Source of the DNA: Diplonema papillatum
Taxonomy: Eukaryota; Euglenozoa; Diplonemea; Diplonemida; Diplonemidae
Direction of reading: 5' to 3'
DNA length: 64,000 nucleotides
NCBI GenBank assembly: GCA_030068145.1
Contig: JAPJBO010000636.1
Span: forward strand, 1 to 64,000
The number at the start of each line of letters is the position of its first letter. Position 1 is the stretch's first letter. The notes under the pieces are model-generated. The model had not been told where the DNA came from, made no database searches, and saw nothing but the letters and a program-made list of their open reading frames with translations. A program made the translations under genes and the position numbers. This document shows positions 50,103 to 60,742 of the stretch, piece after piece.

Positions 50103-50322
50103 GTACCATGCAGGGTCAAAACCTTGTGTCTTTTTGGAAATGGCCAAAATTTTATTTCCAGAAAAAAAATGGGTTTTTTGAATTTTAAAATTTTGGAACA
50201 AACTCTGTGGTAATTTTTGCGGAAGTTGAGCAAAATTTTTTTTTCCCAAATTTTTTTTTTGAGGTCCATCGGCCCCGCGGGAGTGTTTTAAAAAGACACA
50301 AGGTTCTGACCCTGCATGGTAC
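50103..50322. mobile_element. MITE-like element, CATGCAGGGTC family (212 bp), GTAC duplication
   Basis: Element 50,107-50,318 with ~30-bp inverted ends (CATGCAGGGTCAAAACCTTG plus TGTCTTTTT; one mismatch between ends), flanked by GTAC on both sides. The inner part is AT-rich and partly palindromic (GGAAATGG, AAAATTTTATTTCC). No coding capacity. Confidence 0.85.
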
Positions 50323-53271
50323 TGAGTCGATGCCGAAGTGAAAGGTTGCGGGAGTGGCCACTCCCGCATTGAGGGGGTCCCACTCTCGCATTGAGGGACT
50401 GAGGCCGACCGCACAAACGACCGCAAAACCACTCCCGCAATCCGGAGTGAGAGTCCGGGGTGTACGCATTTCTTTGCTTGCGACCGTTTCCTGAACAACC
50501 TCCCACAAACCGGGCTGTTCCAAAACAAAACATGGCCACCGCGCGCTCTCAACATTAAACAACGATTCACTCACTCCCCCCCCCCCCCTTTTTTTTTTTT
50601 TGGAACAACATACCCAGGACCTTATGCAGCCCATTTTCTCCTTCAGACTAGACACCAAGTCTTCTCTGGTGAGTCTTAATGCAGGGGGGGTCCGGGGGGC
50701 ACCGCCCCCCGGGAGACGGTACGGTACATGGAATTTCAGATTCTGTCTTTTTCGGAACCTGTAACAGGAAACTGATGCCTGGTTACGGGCCTCTGGCGAA
50801 AATTCGAAATCTTGTAACCCCCCCCCCCGCATAATATTAAATAAAGGTCTATATTTAATAGTACGAGCTTATTTAATAATACGAGTATATTTAATAATAT
50901 GTGCACATTGAGGAACACCCATATGCACCATAGTTTGAGCCCGGAGAGAAGGAGCATGTGACACTGACCGGTGGGCCCCAAAAGTGCAGAAATCGCTGAA
51001 CAGTGAAGACGTAAAAGCCGATACAGGTCCAAATCTGGAGAAGGGCGGTGACCAACAACAAAACACGTCTCTCGATGTTGGTCAATTTGAATGGAATGAA
51101 ATGAATGGTTGAATCATCATATTTAAGGCAAATCGAAAGACGGATCTCAAGGGGAATCTTCTTGATCTCTGGTCGCACCTTACCAAACCTGCCTCTTTTC
51201 TCTCTCCACGTTCGTATGATTCCCTGAGATGTTCGCTTCGGCTTGAGCACTCGGGATGATGACACAGGAGAGGGATATGTATGCTAGTACTGCAGGGAAT
51301 AGTTGACTAGACCTCTTGAGTTTGTGCCAACCACGATTCGGGGAGTCGGGAGAACCTATAGCCTAAAGCAGGACCGACTGCAGGTCCTATCCCCCCCCTT
51401 CCGTGGATGTCGCCCAAGCTCGTTTCCCCGGGTTAAGGCGTGTCACTCAACATTCCCTTGCGCTAGTGCTATCAGTTCCAAAGACATATTTTCAGACAAT
51501 ACGAAGAGCAGAAACACCCGTGGGAAAAAGCGAAGAAACACAAACACTTTCTCTTTTTTTTTTGTGGTTAACAATGCATCGTTGGTACTGGAAATTAGTA
51601 GTTGAGACGGCGTTCTACATGAAGCTTACCAATGCAGGCGATTCCCGCTAGTGCGCACGAACAAAGTGTTGTCAAGAGCTGCGACTCAACTATTCTTGGG
51701 GTTTTCACCCCCCCCCCCCCCCCTTTTCGTCGGGCAGAAACTGAAAGAAATCGAGGGGAGCGGCTTCGGGGTTTTGCAGGTTGCCATTCGATTGGCACGA
51801 TCAGCCGCGGCCGTGTCGGGTAAGGCGAAAAGAAGAGTGGGGCACGTGCGCCACGTTCTCTTCTTCGCTTTTTGCACCGGCTTCGCGGAGTAGACTCGCG
51901 TGGCGTCGCGTGGCCAGATTGCGACCACGGACACCCCCCATTCCTTTTTTTTTTTTGTGTGGGGGGCGCGGGAACTGGACACTCCCCGGAGGAAGATGGC
52001 CCCTCCCCCACTGCTCGTCTCCTCTTCCCACCTCCCCCCGCACAAATACCCCCCAGAAAGAAAAGAAAGCAAAACTCTGCATTCCCGCGAAGAAGACTTT
52101 GATGCTAGCATCAACCATACATTTTAGAGACAAGATTCTGCCTGAGAACCACCGAAGCAAGGGTTTTTCCTCCCACCCCTTTTCCCGCAAACAAAAGGAT
52201 GTACTAAAAATGAAAAGTAAGCAGTTAAAAAGGAGAAAGAAACAGCAAACCTGAGCTCGGTATCGTCAGCGCACGCCCATGTTTGCGTGCACTGGGATCC
52301 CAACGCACGTATCGTGAACCGGTTTATCATCGTCTGACACAGCAGTTTGCACTGCTATGTTTCGTGCACTGGGATCCCGACGCTTTTTGACGTTCAATTC
52401 GGTGAATCGCCGTCAAAAACACGGAAAGCTTAGTACTGCGCGTTGGTGTTTCTGAAGGTCACCTTTTCCAGGTTCATGTGTCGGTACTGAGAATAGCAGC
52501 TGGCAACGTAAGTGGAGTTGGCTCGTTAGAGCTATTATCATACCTCTAGCCTCGGATTAGCAGTTGACAACGTACCGCATGAATGACTCAACAAATCACG
52601 TAAGTTCCTGGCGTTCACAAAACAAAAGAAAGCTCCATTTCTTTTTGGCTGACCGACACTCGGAGCGCCACGAAGGCTAAAAACGACGAAGACTGGTCAA
52701 CAAGTGATCACTCGGCGCGTGCAAACACGTGCAAGTGCATACCGCAGACACGAGCCCTTGCTTTCGTATTACTGCAAGCGCAGCCCGTTACTGTGCGACA
52801 GATCACGTGCGCCTTGGTTCAAACTGTCACCGAAAGGACCAACCTGAGCCAGTCCTACCTCTATTTCCCGGACGTGCATCGAATTGCCTGCTGCAGTCTA
52901 TCGCAGTCTGTCAGTCTGTCAGCAGCGGGTGGACCGGTTTGCAAACAACTCGGGGCTTTAAGCGAGCTTTTCCCTGACTTCGAAAAGAAAACAGAAACCA
53001 CCGGCTTCTTGAAACTCGAAAACAGTCTGAGAAAACCCACCACAAATACACGAAAAGAGACGGTCAGACGGTACCAAGAAGACAGACCGTCACCTACTGC
53101 GGCACCATACTGAGGAGGGCCTACCGTAAGTAAGGTATGTGGACAATGGCCGAAACCACCAATGACCAACGACCAAGGTACCCAGCGATCCTCTTACCTC
53201 GTGTAACCACCACTCTTACGACACTCAGAGCACAAAGTATATCTTCCCTTAACGACGAAGGCCACCCGGAG

Positions 53272-53320
53272 ACTTTAAAACCCCGGAGTTTCAAGCGAAC
53301 TTTCACTCTTAAAAGGAACG
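53272..53320 (+). repeat. ~45-bp GGAGACTTTAAAACCCCGGA motif, example copy
   Basis: The consensus is roughly CCGGAGACYYTAAAACCCCG, then RTTTCAAGCGAACTT, then an ACTCTAAAA-type end. Related copies lie near 42,305 (weak), 48,436, 55,363, 55,555, 56,449, 62,621, 62,826 and 63,088, always on the + strand. Part of a short interspersed element or its tail. Confidence 0.75.
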
Positions 53321-53419
53321 TTGACAGTTTCACTCTAAAAAAAATTAACGCTAAAATCGATCCCCACAAAGAGGTGTGGGACGACCTGACACTCTTTTCC
53401 AGCCCCACTCGTTGCGCGG

Positions 53420-53622
53420 GATCAATAGGGACTGCCGGGTCGTACGTACTCCTACGCCAGAGGTGAAATTCTTAGATCGTAAGAAGACGAACTTCTGCGA
53501 AAGCATTCGACAAGAATGTCTTCATTAATCAAGAACGAGAGCGTGGGGATCCAAGATGATCAGATACCGTCGTAGTCCACTGCTGTAAACGATGCCGTCT
53601 CAGGATCGAGGGAAGTCATTTT
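53420..53622 (+). rRNA. 18S (SSU) rRNA fragment, about 200 nt of the central/3' domain
   Basis: Contains universal SSU stretches in order: ATCAATAGGGACTGCCGGG, CCAGAGGTGAAATTCTTAG, CTGCGAAAGCATTC, TTCATTAATCAAGAACGA, GATCAGATACCGTCGTAGTC and TGTAAACGATGCCG. It covers only part of the gene, is flanked by unrelated repeats (repeat A begins right after), and so is an orphan fragment. The TTCTTAGATCG, AAGACGAAC and AAGATGAT variants suggest Euglenozoa, as an inference. Confidence 0.85.
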
Positions 53623-53625
53623 GGC

Positions 53626-53833
53626 TCAGTTCTTTTGTATACGCACCTGCTTGGTCGGAAATACTTGAGGAGGCTGCCAGCTGCAAAAGATCAAAGGAGG
53701 TAAATGTGATGTAGCCCACACGAAAACCCAGGTAAATCTGGGTTCCGTGGCGGGCGTAAGCGTTCAACACAAAAAGACCCATCTTGTAGTTGCACTGTTT
53801 CTCCTCCTTCGAAGTAGGCAGCCCCTTGCGTAT
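53626..53833 (+). repeat. Dispersed repeat A, copy 3
   Basis: Follows the 18S fragment directly. CTTGAGGAGGCTGCCAGCTG, AAGGAGGTAAATGTG and GGCGGGCGTAAGCGTTCAAC are conserved. Confidence 0.85.
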
Positions 53834-53859
53834 CTTTCTTCTTTTTCAACTAAACTACA

Positions 53860-54065
53860 ACTAAAGCACCAAGGCGTGGCGCACCTTGGGGCTTGGCGTT
53901 TGCGCTGGGCATAAGCTCGTCGAGACGGTCAGCTACAGGGCAGAGCGGACGGGGTTGTGGCACTGTGCTGCCTCCGACGCAAGCCTTGCAAGCTGTGGTT
54001 GACCGTCACGTTCCTGGACCCGGAGCGGCCTTTTTATTTTTCTTCTTCTTTTCAACGAAAACTAC
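53860..54065 (+). repeat. Dispersed repeat E, copy 2
   Basis: Close match to 49,881-50,082 over its full length, including the CCTTTTT and TTCTTCTTTTCAAC pyrimidine end. Confidence 0.85.
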
Positions 54066-54269
54066 GCACTTCTTTCGGCCTGCAAACGGGCACGATTGCA
54101 AGAAGATCGCGGCGCAGGCGCTCATAACCTGCCGCCTCGAGGGGGTTAGCCAGGGGGGGTAATCCCCGCCACCGCACCCTCCCCGTTCCCTATAACTTTT
54201 ACCCTCCCGACTGCAGCGCCCCCCCACCGCCCCTATAATGAACGGATCGAGGTAGTACAGTACGGTGGA

Positions 54270-54395
54270 GGTCCAGCCCTCAGAAGCTAGTATCAAAGTT
54301 GGAGTTGAAAAGGTGGGTGTCACACCCGCTTTTCGGGTGTGTGTTTACACACATCTTTTGGTTGCAGTGTGACTCGAGCCCACCTTCTTTAATTT
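54270..54395. repeat. CACACCC/GGGTGTG palindrome cluster 2
   Basis: TCACACCCGCTTTTCGGGTG and a GTGTGTTTACACAC hairpin, with flanks like cluster 1 (CAGCCCTCAGAAGCTAG, CCCACCTTCTTTAA). Confidence 0.75.
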
Positions 54396-54865
54396 CTTAG
54401 GCACATGCAATGTGTGAGGAAACTGAACCGCCAAGTAGGACCTTCTGATCATGATCATTTGCCAAATTTGCCACCTGAAACCACGTCCAGGATTTGGGCT
54501 CAGGGTAGTGCGGTCAACGAAAATTCTGAGGCAGGACGTCGTGCAAACTACCAGACCGGCAAAGACCACCGCGACATTCTTCTTGCCTTTCCATGCTTCC
54601 TCAAAAAGCAGCCCCGTTAACAACGACCCGCCCCCGCTCCTTTCCTACTTCAGCCCCGACCTTTTTCTTCGGGCGGAGGTCACCTGTTACACATCATTCC
54701 GCTTCCGCACTTTTTTTCAGAACCAGTCTCAGAGGAACAGTCTAGATATTGCGGACAAAGGAAGGCGCCACAGAACAAATGGCAACAGACACCAAAGGCA
54801 CCCGCAGGTGTCCTCTACACGGTGAACTCCAGCAACTTTTGCTCGAGTGAATCCAGACTCTCCAA

Positions 54866-54975
54866 AAGCGGGTGTGCCACACCCGGAATTAGGGTGTGAA
54901 ATAGGGTGTGCCACACCCGGAATTAGGGTGTGAAATAGGGTGTGCACACCCTATTTCGCGCGGCTTAGGGTGTCA
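54866..54975. repeat. 34-bp tandem repeat with CACACCC/GGGTGTG palindromes
   Basis: The unit GGTGTGCCACACCCGGAATT, AGGGTGTGAAATAG repeats at 54,871 and 54,905 (period 34), followed by an inverted CACACCCTATTTCGC. More of the same words occur at 55,215-55,262. Confidence 0.85.
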
Positions 54976-56334
54976 AACCCACAAGCCGCACTGAAAGGGA
55001 GATGTGCCAATCCTTGAGGACGCAGCACAGCCTGATAGTGATTTACTGGAAAGGGATTTGAGGTTCAGTACACTTGTTGGGACCCGAAAGATGGGGAACT
55101 ATGCCTGGATAGGACGAAGCCGGGGGAAACCCTGGTGGAGGTCCGTTGCGGTGTTGACGTGCAAATCGCGCGTCAAAGCTGGGTATAGGGGCGAAAGACC
55201 CATCGAACCATCCAGTCACACGCTATTTCCGGGTGTGATCACCCTATTTCACACCCGCACTTGAGGCCGGACTGTCGAGCAAAAGTTGCTGGAGTTCAAC
55301 GTGAACCTTTAACAAGTAATGCGTCGCCAATGAACGACAGCCGAGTAGTTGCCGAGAGTAACCCGGAGACTTTAAACCCCAAGCAAACGTTCTCTACAAC
55401 AAAAGGAACCCCAAAAGGTGGTGTAGGTAACAAAAGTTCCGACCTTGGCCTGCCGAAGCAAACCGTCGACCGGAAAATGCGGCTGCCATACCGCAGCCTT
55501 GTTACCCGCTTTCATGTTCCCGGAATTCCGCGTTCCAACAAGTAAATAGGGGGAACCGGAGACTCTAAAATCCCGGATTCTCAAGCGAACTTTTTTAACT
55601 CTAAAACAACACTCGCACCCGCCTCGACTGCGGCTTAAAAAAAAACCACGGAACCAGTTAGAATAGTCTCACTTAGTAGTTGTTACAATTGTAATCCGAA
55701 TACAGGCGGGTTCTTCCGAGCCCTCGATGTCCGTCTTTAGAGAGACCTCAGCCCTCCCACAAAGAATCAGACTCAATCAGCCCGAAAAAAAAAAAAAAAA
55801 AAAAGAAAATAATATCGTATCCACGGGTGCTCGCTGGAAGAGAAAAGAAAACGGAGAAGAAGTAAAACTTGACAGAGAATCCGAAGGCGAGTGTGTGCCT
55901 TTTATTTTACATAAGCGCCAGCTTGAAAGAAAATGCTCGACGATGCTGCCCGACAAAGAACAGAAGGGATCCCAAGTGCTGTAACTACCGAACCACGTGT
56001 TGAACGGACGTGAGGTCATGCGGGTCTACCCCTACACGACAAATCACACAAACACAACAGGTCAAAGTCCTGAGTGAGAAAGCAACACACGGTGGTGTAA
56101 GCGAAGAACAAATCAGATTGTGTTCGTAATGTATTTGCCCCTTACCTCTATATTTCCCCCCTTCCATTCGGAGTCGAAGCAGCTACGTCGAGTATTTTCC
56201 GCAGGTGGGGGTGAATGGGGAGGACGCCGGGAGGCTGTTGTCACAGTGTTTTCCCCTTCAGTTCACCTGCACAAGTCTTCCAGCGAGGAGCCACACCTCG
56301 TGTCAATATTCCCAAAAGTACTTTAGTACTGACA

Positions 56335-56500
56335 AACAGTCCCGGACATGGCTAGCCATAACCCATAACGAAAGCGTGCACTAAATATACAACCCGTAAC
56401 CACATAGCCCTTTCTTGCTCTAAGAGAACCCATTCATGAACGGTCACACGGAGACCCTAAAACCCCGGAATTTCAAGCGAAATTTAACTCTGAAAAAAAA
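56335..56500 (+). repeat. Dispersed repeat I, copy 1
   Basis: About 165 bp from CAGTCCCGGACATGGCTAGC through CTTTCTTGCTCTAAGAGAAC to the GGAGACCCTAAAACCCCGG motif. Nearly identical to 62,508-62,670. The GGAGAC motif is its 3' end. Confidence 0.88.
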
Positions 56501-56944
56501 CCAAGACGTAGACACGGCTGTAGTGCGATAAACATTGGCACGCCAATGCTTCCTCACGAAATGCAACACGGGCCCGACCGGGCCTGCAAACAGTGTGAAA
56601 TGCGACGAATCTAATGCACATAACGAGGGGTCGGGGCATTTGAATGTCGAAGTGCCAACTTCCTTAACTCAACTGTCTAATGAGCCAAACCTCGGGCAAT
56701 AACAGAGGACCAAATACTCCCCTCTTTCTTCACTCCCCAGCTTCCCAGTCTGGACTGCATCGCCCGAGCATTCCTCCTTCTTTTTGATGCTCGATCCACT
56801 TGTTATGAAAGACAGAACATATGGCCACGTGCCTTTTGATGCGTGGTCACGTCACGCCAGAGGAACGCCCTGTTTTGGAGAGTGAATTATACACCGAATA
56901 GGCGGCGCGTCTACCAGGCAACAGGTTCACCTGTTTCGTCAAAC

Positions 56945-57065
56945 AGGCGTTCACACGTTTTGTCGCATGTTATCAACATAACATGGGGAAAAACGTGCGT
57001 TCAGCTGGTTTGTATAACAAGTGTTCACACGTTTTGTCACATGTTACCAGCATAACATGTGAAAT
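56945..57065. repeat. 74-bp-spaced direct repeat with inner inverted repeats
   Basis: TTCACACGTTTTGTCGCATG at about 56,950 and TTCACACGTTTTGTCACATG at about 57,024, each followed by an ACATGTTA / TAACATGT hairpin. Confidence 0.8.
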
Positions 57066-57374
57066 CTCTTGTTTATATGGCAAGTGAGTCCTGTATCAAG
57101 TATCCCCACCCATGAGCTCTAACTTTGGACTGCTCCGCGTCCACGGGCGAAACTCGCGACGAAGAACGAGGTGCACACAACACCGCGGTCAGAAAAATGA
57201 GGAAACCAGAGGGTCCTAATCGTCCAGGGACTCTTTCCTTATTTACGGAGTCTGGCAACCCCCCCTTTTTTGTCTTCTTCTATTCTTCTATTCCTGTTCT
57301 GTTGCCTTCTTTTTTTTTCCCCCCTCTTCAAAGAAGAAGATTCGATCAGGGGATTTGTTTACGTTGAAGATTTA

Positions 57375-57733
57375 GGCCGAGACGGTCTAGATCTGCAAAC
57401 CGGGGCCGGCCGGGGGAAGTAGTAGATACATTCGTAGCTCACGTTCCCTGTTGGTGGGTGAACAATCCAACCCTTAGACAATTCTGCTTGTCTAGGTTAG
57501 GAAGAGCCGACATTGAAGGATCAAAAAGCAACGTCGCTATGAACGCTTGGCTGCCACAAGCCAGTTATCCCTGTGGTAATTTTTCTGTCACCTCCGGCTT
57601 CATCCCTTGAACATGAAGCGAGAACAAAGGATCGTTAGGCCATGCTTTCACACCGAGGATCGGTACTGAAGATCGTGTATCGAGCAAGCTTTTACCCTTA
57701 TGCGCTACGCGAGATTTCTGTTCCCGCTGAGCT
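57375..57733 (-). rRNA. 28S (LSU) rRNA fragment, 3' region, with a short insertion
   Basis: On the minus strand. The + strand shows the antisense of conserved LSU sequence: GAGACGGTCTAG, AGCTCACGTTCCCTG, GGGTGAACAATCCAACCC, AAGGATCAAAAAGCAACGTC, GCTATGAACGCTTGGCTGCC, CCAGTTATCCCTGTGGTAA, GAGCAAGCTTTTACCC and GCCTAGGACACCTGCGTT. About 40 bp (GCAAACCGGGGCCGGCCGGG and on) separates GACGGTCTAGAT from AGCTCACG, where other LSU genes have only a few bases. Orphan, truncated at both ends. Confidence 0.85.
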
Positions 57734-58214
57734 TGCCTAGGACACCTGCGTTCATGTGTAACAGATGCCACCCTGGACTCCCACTCCGGATTGCGGGAGT
57801 GAATTTGCGGTCGTTTGTGCGATGCAGGCCGCGGTTCCTCTGGACGAAGTCGCGGACATGTGTGTCAGCTTTGCCCCCGAGCCACCGAAACGACAGAATT
57901 GAGCCAAAACGCCCCCAGGAACCCGGCTGTCTGCAAACCCCAGGAACCTCTGAACTAACACCCTGCATTTGATGCAAGCATCAAAAACAAAAAAAAAAAG
58001 GCCTGCACGAGAATCAGTGTTCTGCTTGAACATGAAACTAAGATCCCCTTCCCCTTACAGTGCCCGTCGATACTTTGATGCACCAGTTGCGTCTAATTCG
58101 TCCGTTCTCTTTACACACGCAGCACTGTCCAATCCAGTATCAGGCCTGACCGCATCCTGACGGATGGGCTCTTCTGAGTTCTTTTCTAAAAATTTACTTT
58201 CTTTTTGCGAGGCA

Positions 58215-58585
58215 ACTGTTGTATGGAATTGCCTGTACGTACACTCCGGCTGCACGCACCTTCGTTGCGAAGGTTGCTGCTGCGGCCAGGGTGGTAGCTG
58301 TGTCAGGTCAATTGGCGAGCTCTGGGGCTCTGTGATGGCTGAGGCACATAAGCAGGGCTGCATCGTCGCGTTGTAGCCGTGTTGTGCACAAGGCGGCGTG
58401 GGAGCCTCGTCAACCTCTTCATCACAAAAGGGCACAACCTCTTCGCGACCGTGGTTGTACAGTCAGGATTGCCGACCGGGGGGCGGGTCTCCGGGATTCA
58501 GGGAGAGTAGAAAAGTAAAAAAAAACAAAAGATTGGACCTGCCCCCTGCGCCTGCTGTCTCCGGCTGCTTCGGCAATTGCTGCCA
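58215..58585 (+). repeat. Dispersed repeat G, copy 1
   Basis: About 370 bp with CGTTGCGAAGGTTGCTGCTG, AGCTGTGTCAGGTCAA, CTGTGATGGCTGAG, GTTGTAGCCGTGTTGTG, TCAGGATTGCCG and CTGCTGTCTCCGGCTGCTTC. Matches copy 2 at 61,307-61,650 with moderate divergence. Unknown class. Confidence 0.82.
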
Positions 58586-58646
58586 CGACTACTTGCGAGG
58601 GAAATAGCCTGCAAAGTTACGCATCTACACACACGGACACACATAG

Positions 58647-59128
58647 GGGGTAGCAGTCGTCAGCATTGCAGAATGCTTGGCGACAAGTAATTCACGCCAC
58701 TTCCCCATGCGAGCGAGTCTCGGAACAGGGCTCAAAACTGTGACCCAGGTAGTGACTGCCGACCATGACGGGTGCTTGCACCAGGAGTTTGGAACAGCTA
58801 GTCAGACCAAGCTCATTGCACGGGAGAGCTTGCCACATCCTCGGGTGAGATGTGCCACCTGTGTGACGACACTCAGCTGTTGTACGGGGTCGAAAGCCCC
58901 GTGCCGCTATCACCGCAGGATGAAAGCAGAAGTCTTGAGCCGAGTGCCGGATGGAGAAGCTGACAACCTCCCACGCTCTATCCGTCCCCCGAAGGATCCC
59001 GCCCCACCCACCCTTCGGGGAGGAGTCGCAGTACCCAAAAGCAGCGTGCGAAACTCAAAGCCGACTGGTGAAAGTGACAAGTGGGCTATACTTTGATTCA
59101 GCCGTTACCCACTCAAAGCCCCGAACTT
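58647..59128 (+). mobile_element. Truncated LINE 3' end (subfamily II-like), second copy of the TE6 3' region
   Basis: From GGTAGCAGTCGTCA to CCCGAACTTA it matches 26,254-26,690, with about 45 extra bp. It is again bounded by AC-rich bases (ACACACACGGACACACAT before, ACACACAC after). A 139-aa open frame (58,677-59,096) with CATCVTTLSCC may be a decayed Cys tail. The last ~60 bp (GACAAGTGGGCTATACTTTG, GTTACCC) match the TE7 3' UTR pattern. Confidence 0.75.
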
Positions 59129-59310
59129 AAACACACACACCCCCTTCCACGCACCTACTCAAACCACGTCGCTTTCTCATTTCGTTGTCGTGTAAGATCC
59201 TTGGATCGTGGAAGATTAATACTTTCCGACTAATAACGAACCACAACAACAAGGGCTTCTCTCTTTTGCTCCCGCCCCACCCGCTCTGAATAGCCGCCTG
59301 GCAAACCAGA

Positions 59311-59447
59311 CTCACACCGCTGTCCTACTCAGGTTCCGTGCTGATGATGGTCCGCCTTATGTGTCCGTGGCTTAGAAGACCGAAACACGGCGCAGACGGG
59401 ACCAGTGCGGTGTTGAGCACATACCCATTCCAAGCACGTTCTTGCAA
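59311..59447 (+). repeat. Dispersed repeat D, copy 3
   Basis: As copy 1, lacking GTCTGCAGACA. Ends GTTCTTGCAA before a C-rich run. Confidence 0.85.
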
Positions 59448-60035
59448 TCTCCCCCCCCCACCCGCTTGCTGCGACGGGCCTGCGGCGAACGAAAATCGCT
59501 GTCATGCACTCGCGGAAACACAACCCGTAGGCAGCCAAGCAGACCTCCCAGGGCAGGGGGGAACCTGCGGCAGTGAAGTAACGAAGCTCATCCGAGTGTC
59601 CGATGAAACCCCTTGTCAATACCACCCAACGACTGCGACGCGTGTGCGAAATGTCGGACGCTAGCGTCTGTCAAGTGCATGCGTGACTCAGCCGCGTTTT
59701 AAAGGTGAGATGAGAGGCATCGGCTCACTCTGCCAAAGGACCATACCACTGGCCGAACAACGGTCGCCAAAGCTGGTTCACCATTTGTGGGAGGAATGGG
59801 TCTCAGAATCCTGCACGGAAAATACGTACCTGAGCCGGCCCGCCCCTATTTCCGGGAAGAACCGCCTGCTGTTGTCTATCAGACTCGGCAACTCCACAGG
59901 AGACAGCACGGCCATCGAAGCCAAGCTGCCGTATATCGTAGTTGGCAGCTAGCTACATGCAACTCGCCAAAGAAGTCGCCCGCCACTGCGCACGAGTCCA
60001 CCAGTTCTTTTTTTTAGTACTAACAATCTTGTGGG

Positions 60036-60188
60036 TTGCCCTTCAATGTACTGTGCAGGCTAAAAAGACGTAGGCTGCATGTTTTGGTGGTTGATCAGAA
60101 TTCCTTACCTGATAGAATAGACACAGGGTAAATACAAGTGGGAAAACGATCAACCGGCACGCACAAACAAAACGAAGCGCCTGTCTTC
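60036..60188 (+). repeat. Dispersed repeat F, copy 3
   Basis: AAAAAGACGTAGGCTGC, GGTGGTTGATCAGAATTCC, GGGAAAACGATCAACCGGC and GAAGCGCCTGTCTTC. GTTGATC and GATCAAC can pair over a loop of about 50 nt. Confidence 0.8.
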
Positions 60189-60489
60189 TTCGTAATAACA
60201 ATTAATTGTAAACACGAAAGAGAACGCTGGCAGCGTGTTGGGGAGAAGATGGAGCCTACCGATGATACTCACTCACTATCACTCACTAACAGGCTAATCC
60301 TACCCCGGCACGTACAACCAAACTGCAGTACATCGCAGTACACAAGCCGGTCCAGGGTTGGGGTGGATCGCACATCTTTTTTTGTATAAGCAAATGCGAA
60401 AGCGAATAATAACAGTTATTTGACACACGCCTGGTTGTCTAAAAACACTACCACTATTTGATCCTGCTACTGTTCGGCTACCCGGAACT

Positions 60490-60540
60490 CTTTTTATTAT
60501 TCGACAAATCGAATAATAACACAGTGTTATTATTCGACCC
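60490..60540. repeat. Near-perfect palindromes of TTATTATTCGA
   Basis: TTATTATTCGA, CAAA, TCGAATAATAA, CACAGTG, TTATTATTCGA in succession. The second and third words form an almost perfect palindrome around ACACAGTGT. A related GCGAATAATAACAG lies at about 60,393. Confidence 0.88.
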
Positions 60541-60552
60541 CCCCCCCCCCCT

Positions 60553-60742
60553 TTAGGAAATACTTGAGGAGGCTGCCAGCTGCAAAAGATCAAAGGAGGT
60601 AAATGTGCTGTAGCCCACACGTAACACAGGTGAATCTGGGCTCAGTGGCGGGCGTAAGCATTCAACTACAAAGACCCACTTTGTAGTTGTATTGTTTCTC
60701 CCCCCTCTAGCCTTCTTCGAAGTAAGCACAAGGCAGCCATTT
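60553..60742 (+). repeat. Dispersed repeat A, copy 4
   Basis: Begins at TTAGGAAATACTTGAGGAGG after a poly-C run, then follows the full repeat A order. Confidence 0.85.

Larger units (their letters stand above)
46570..53419. other. Noncoding region with dispersed repeats and inverted-repeat elements
   Basis: No supported gene. Holds a divergent repeat A piece (47,205-47,320), repeat D copy 2, CATGCAGGGTC-family elements, direct and inverted repeats at 48,480-48,770, repeat E copy 1, an AT-rich TTAATAATACGAG stretch (50,830-50,900) and unassigned sequence with several homopolymer runs. Confidence 0.7.
53623..57374. other. Noncoding region between the two rRNA fragments
   Basis: No supported gene. 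Contains repeats A (copy 3), E (copy 2), palindromic CACACCC/GGGTGTG arrays, several copies of the GGAGAC motif, repeat I and a 74-bp tandem repeat near 56,950. Confidence 0.7.

Noticed and set aside
49884..50570. 228-aa minus-strand ORF
   Set aside because: It runs across repeat E and a MITE-like element in antisense; no coding character of its own.
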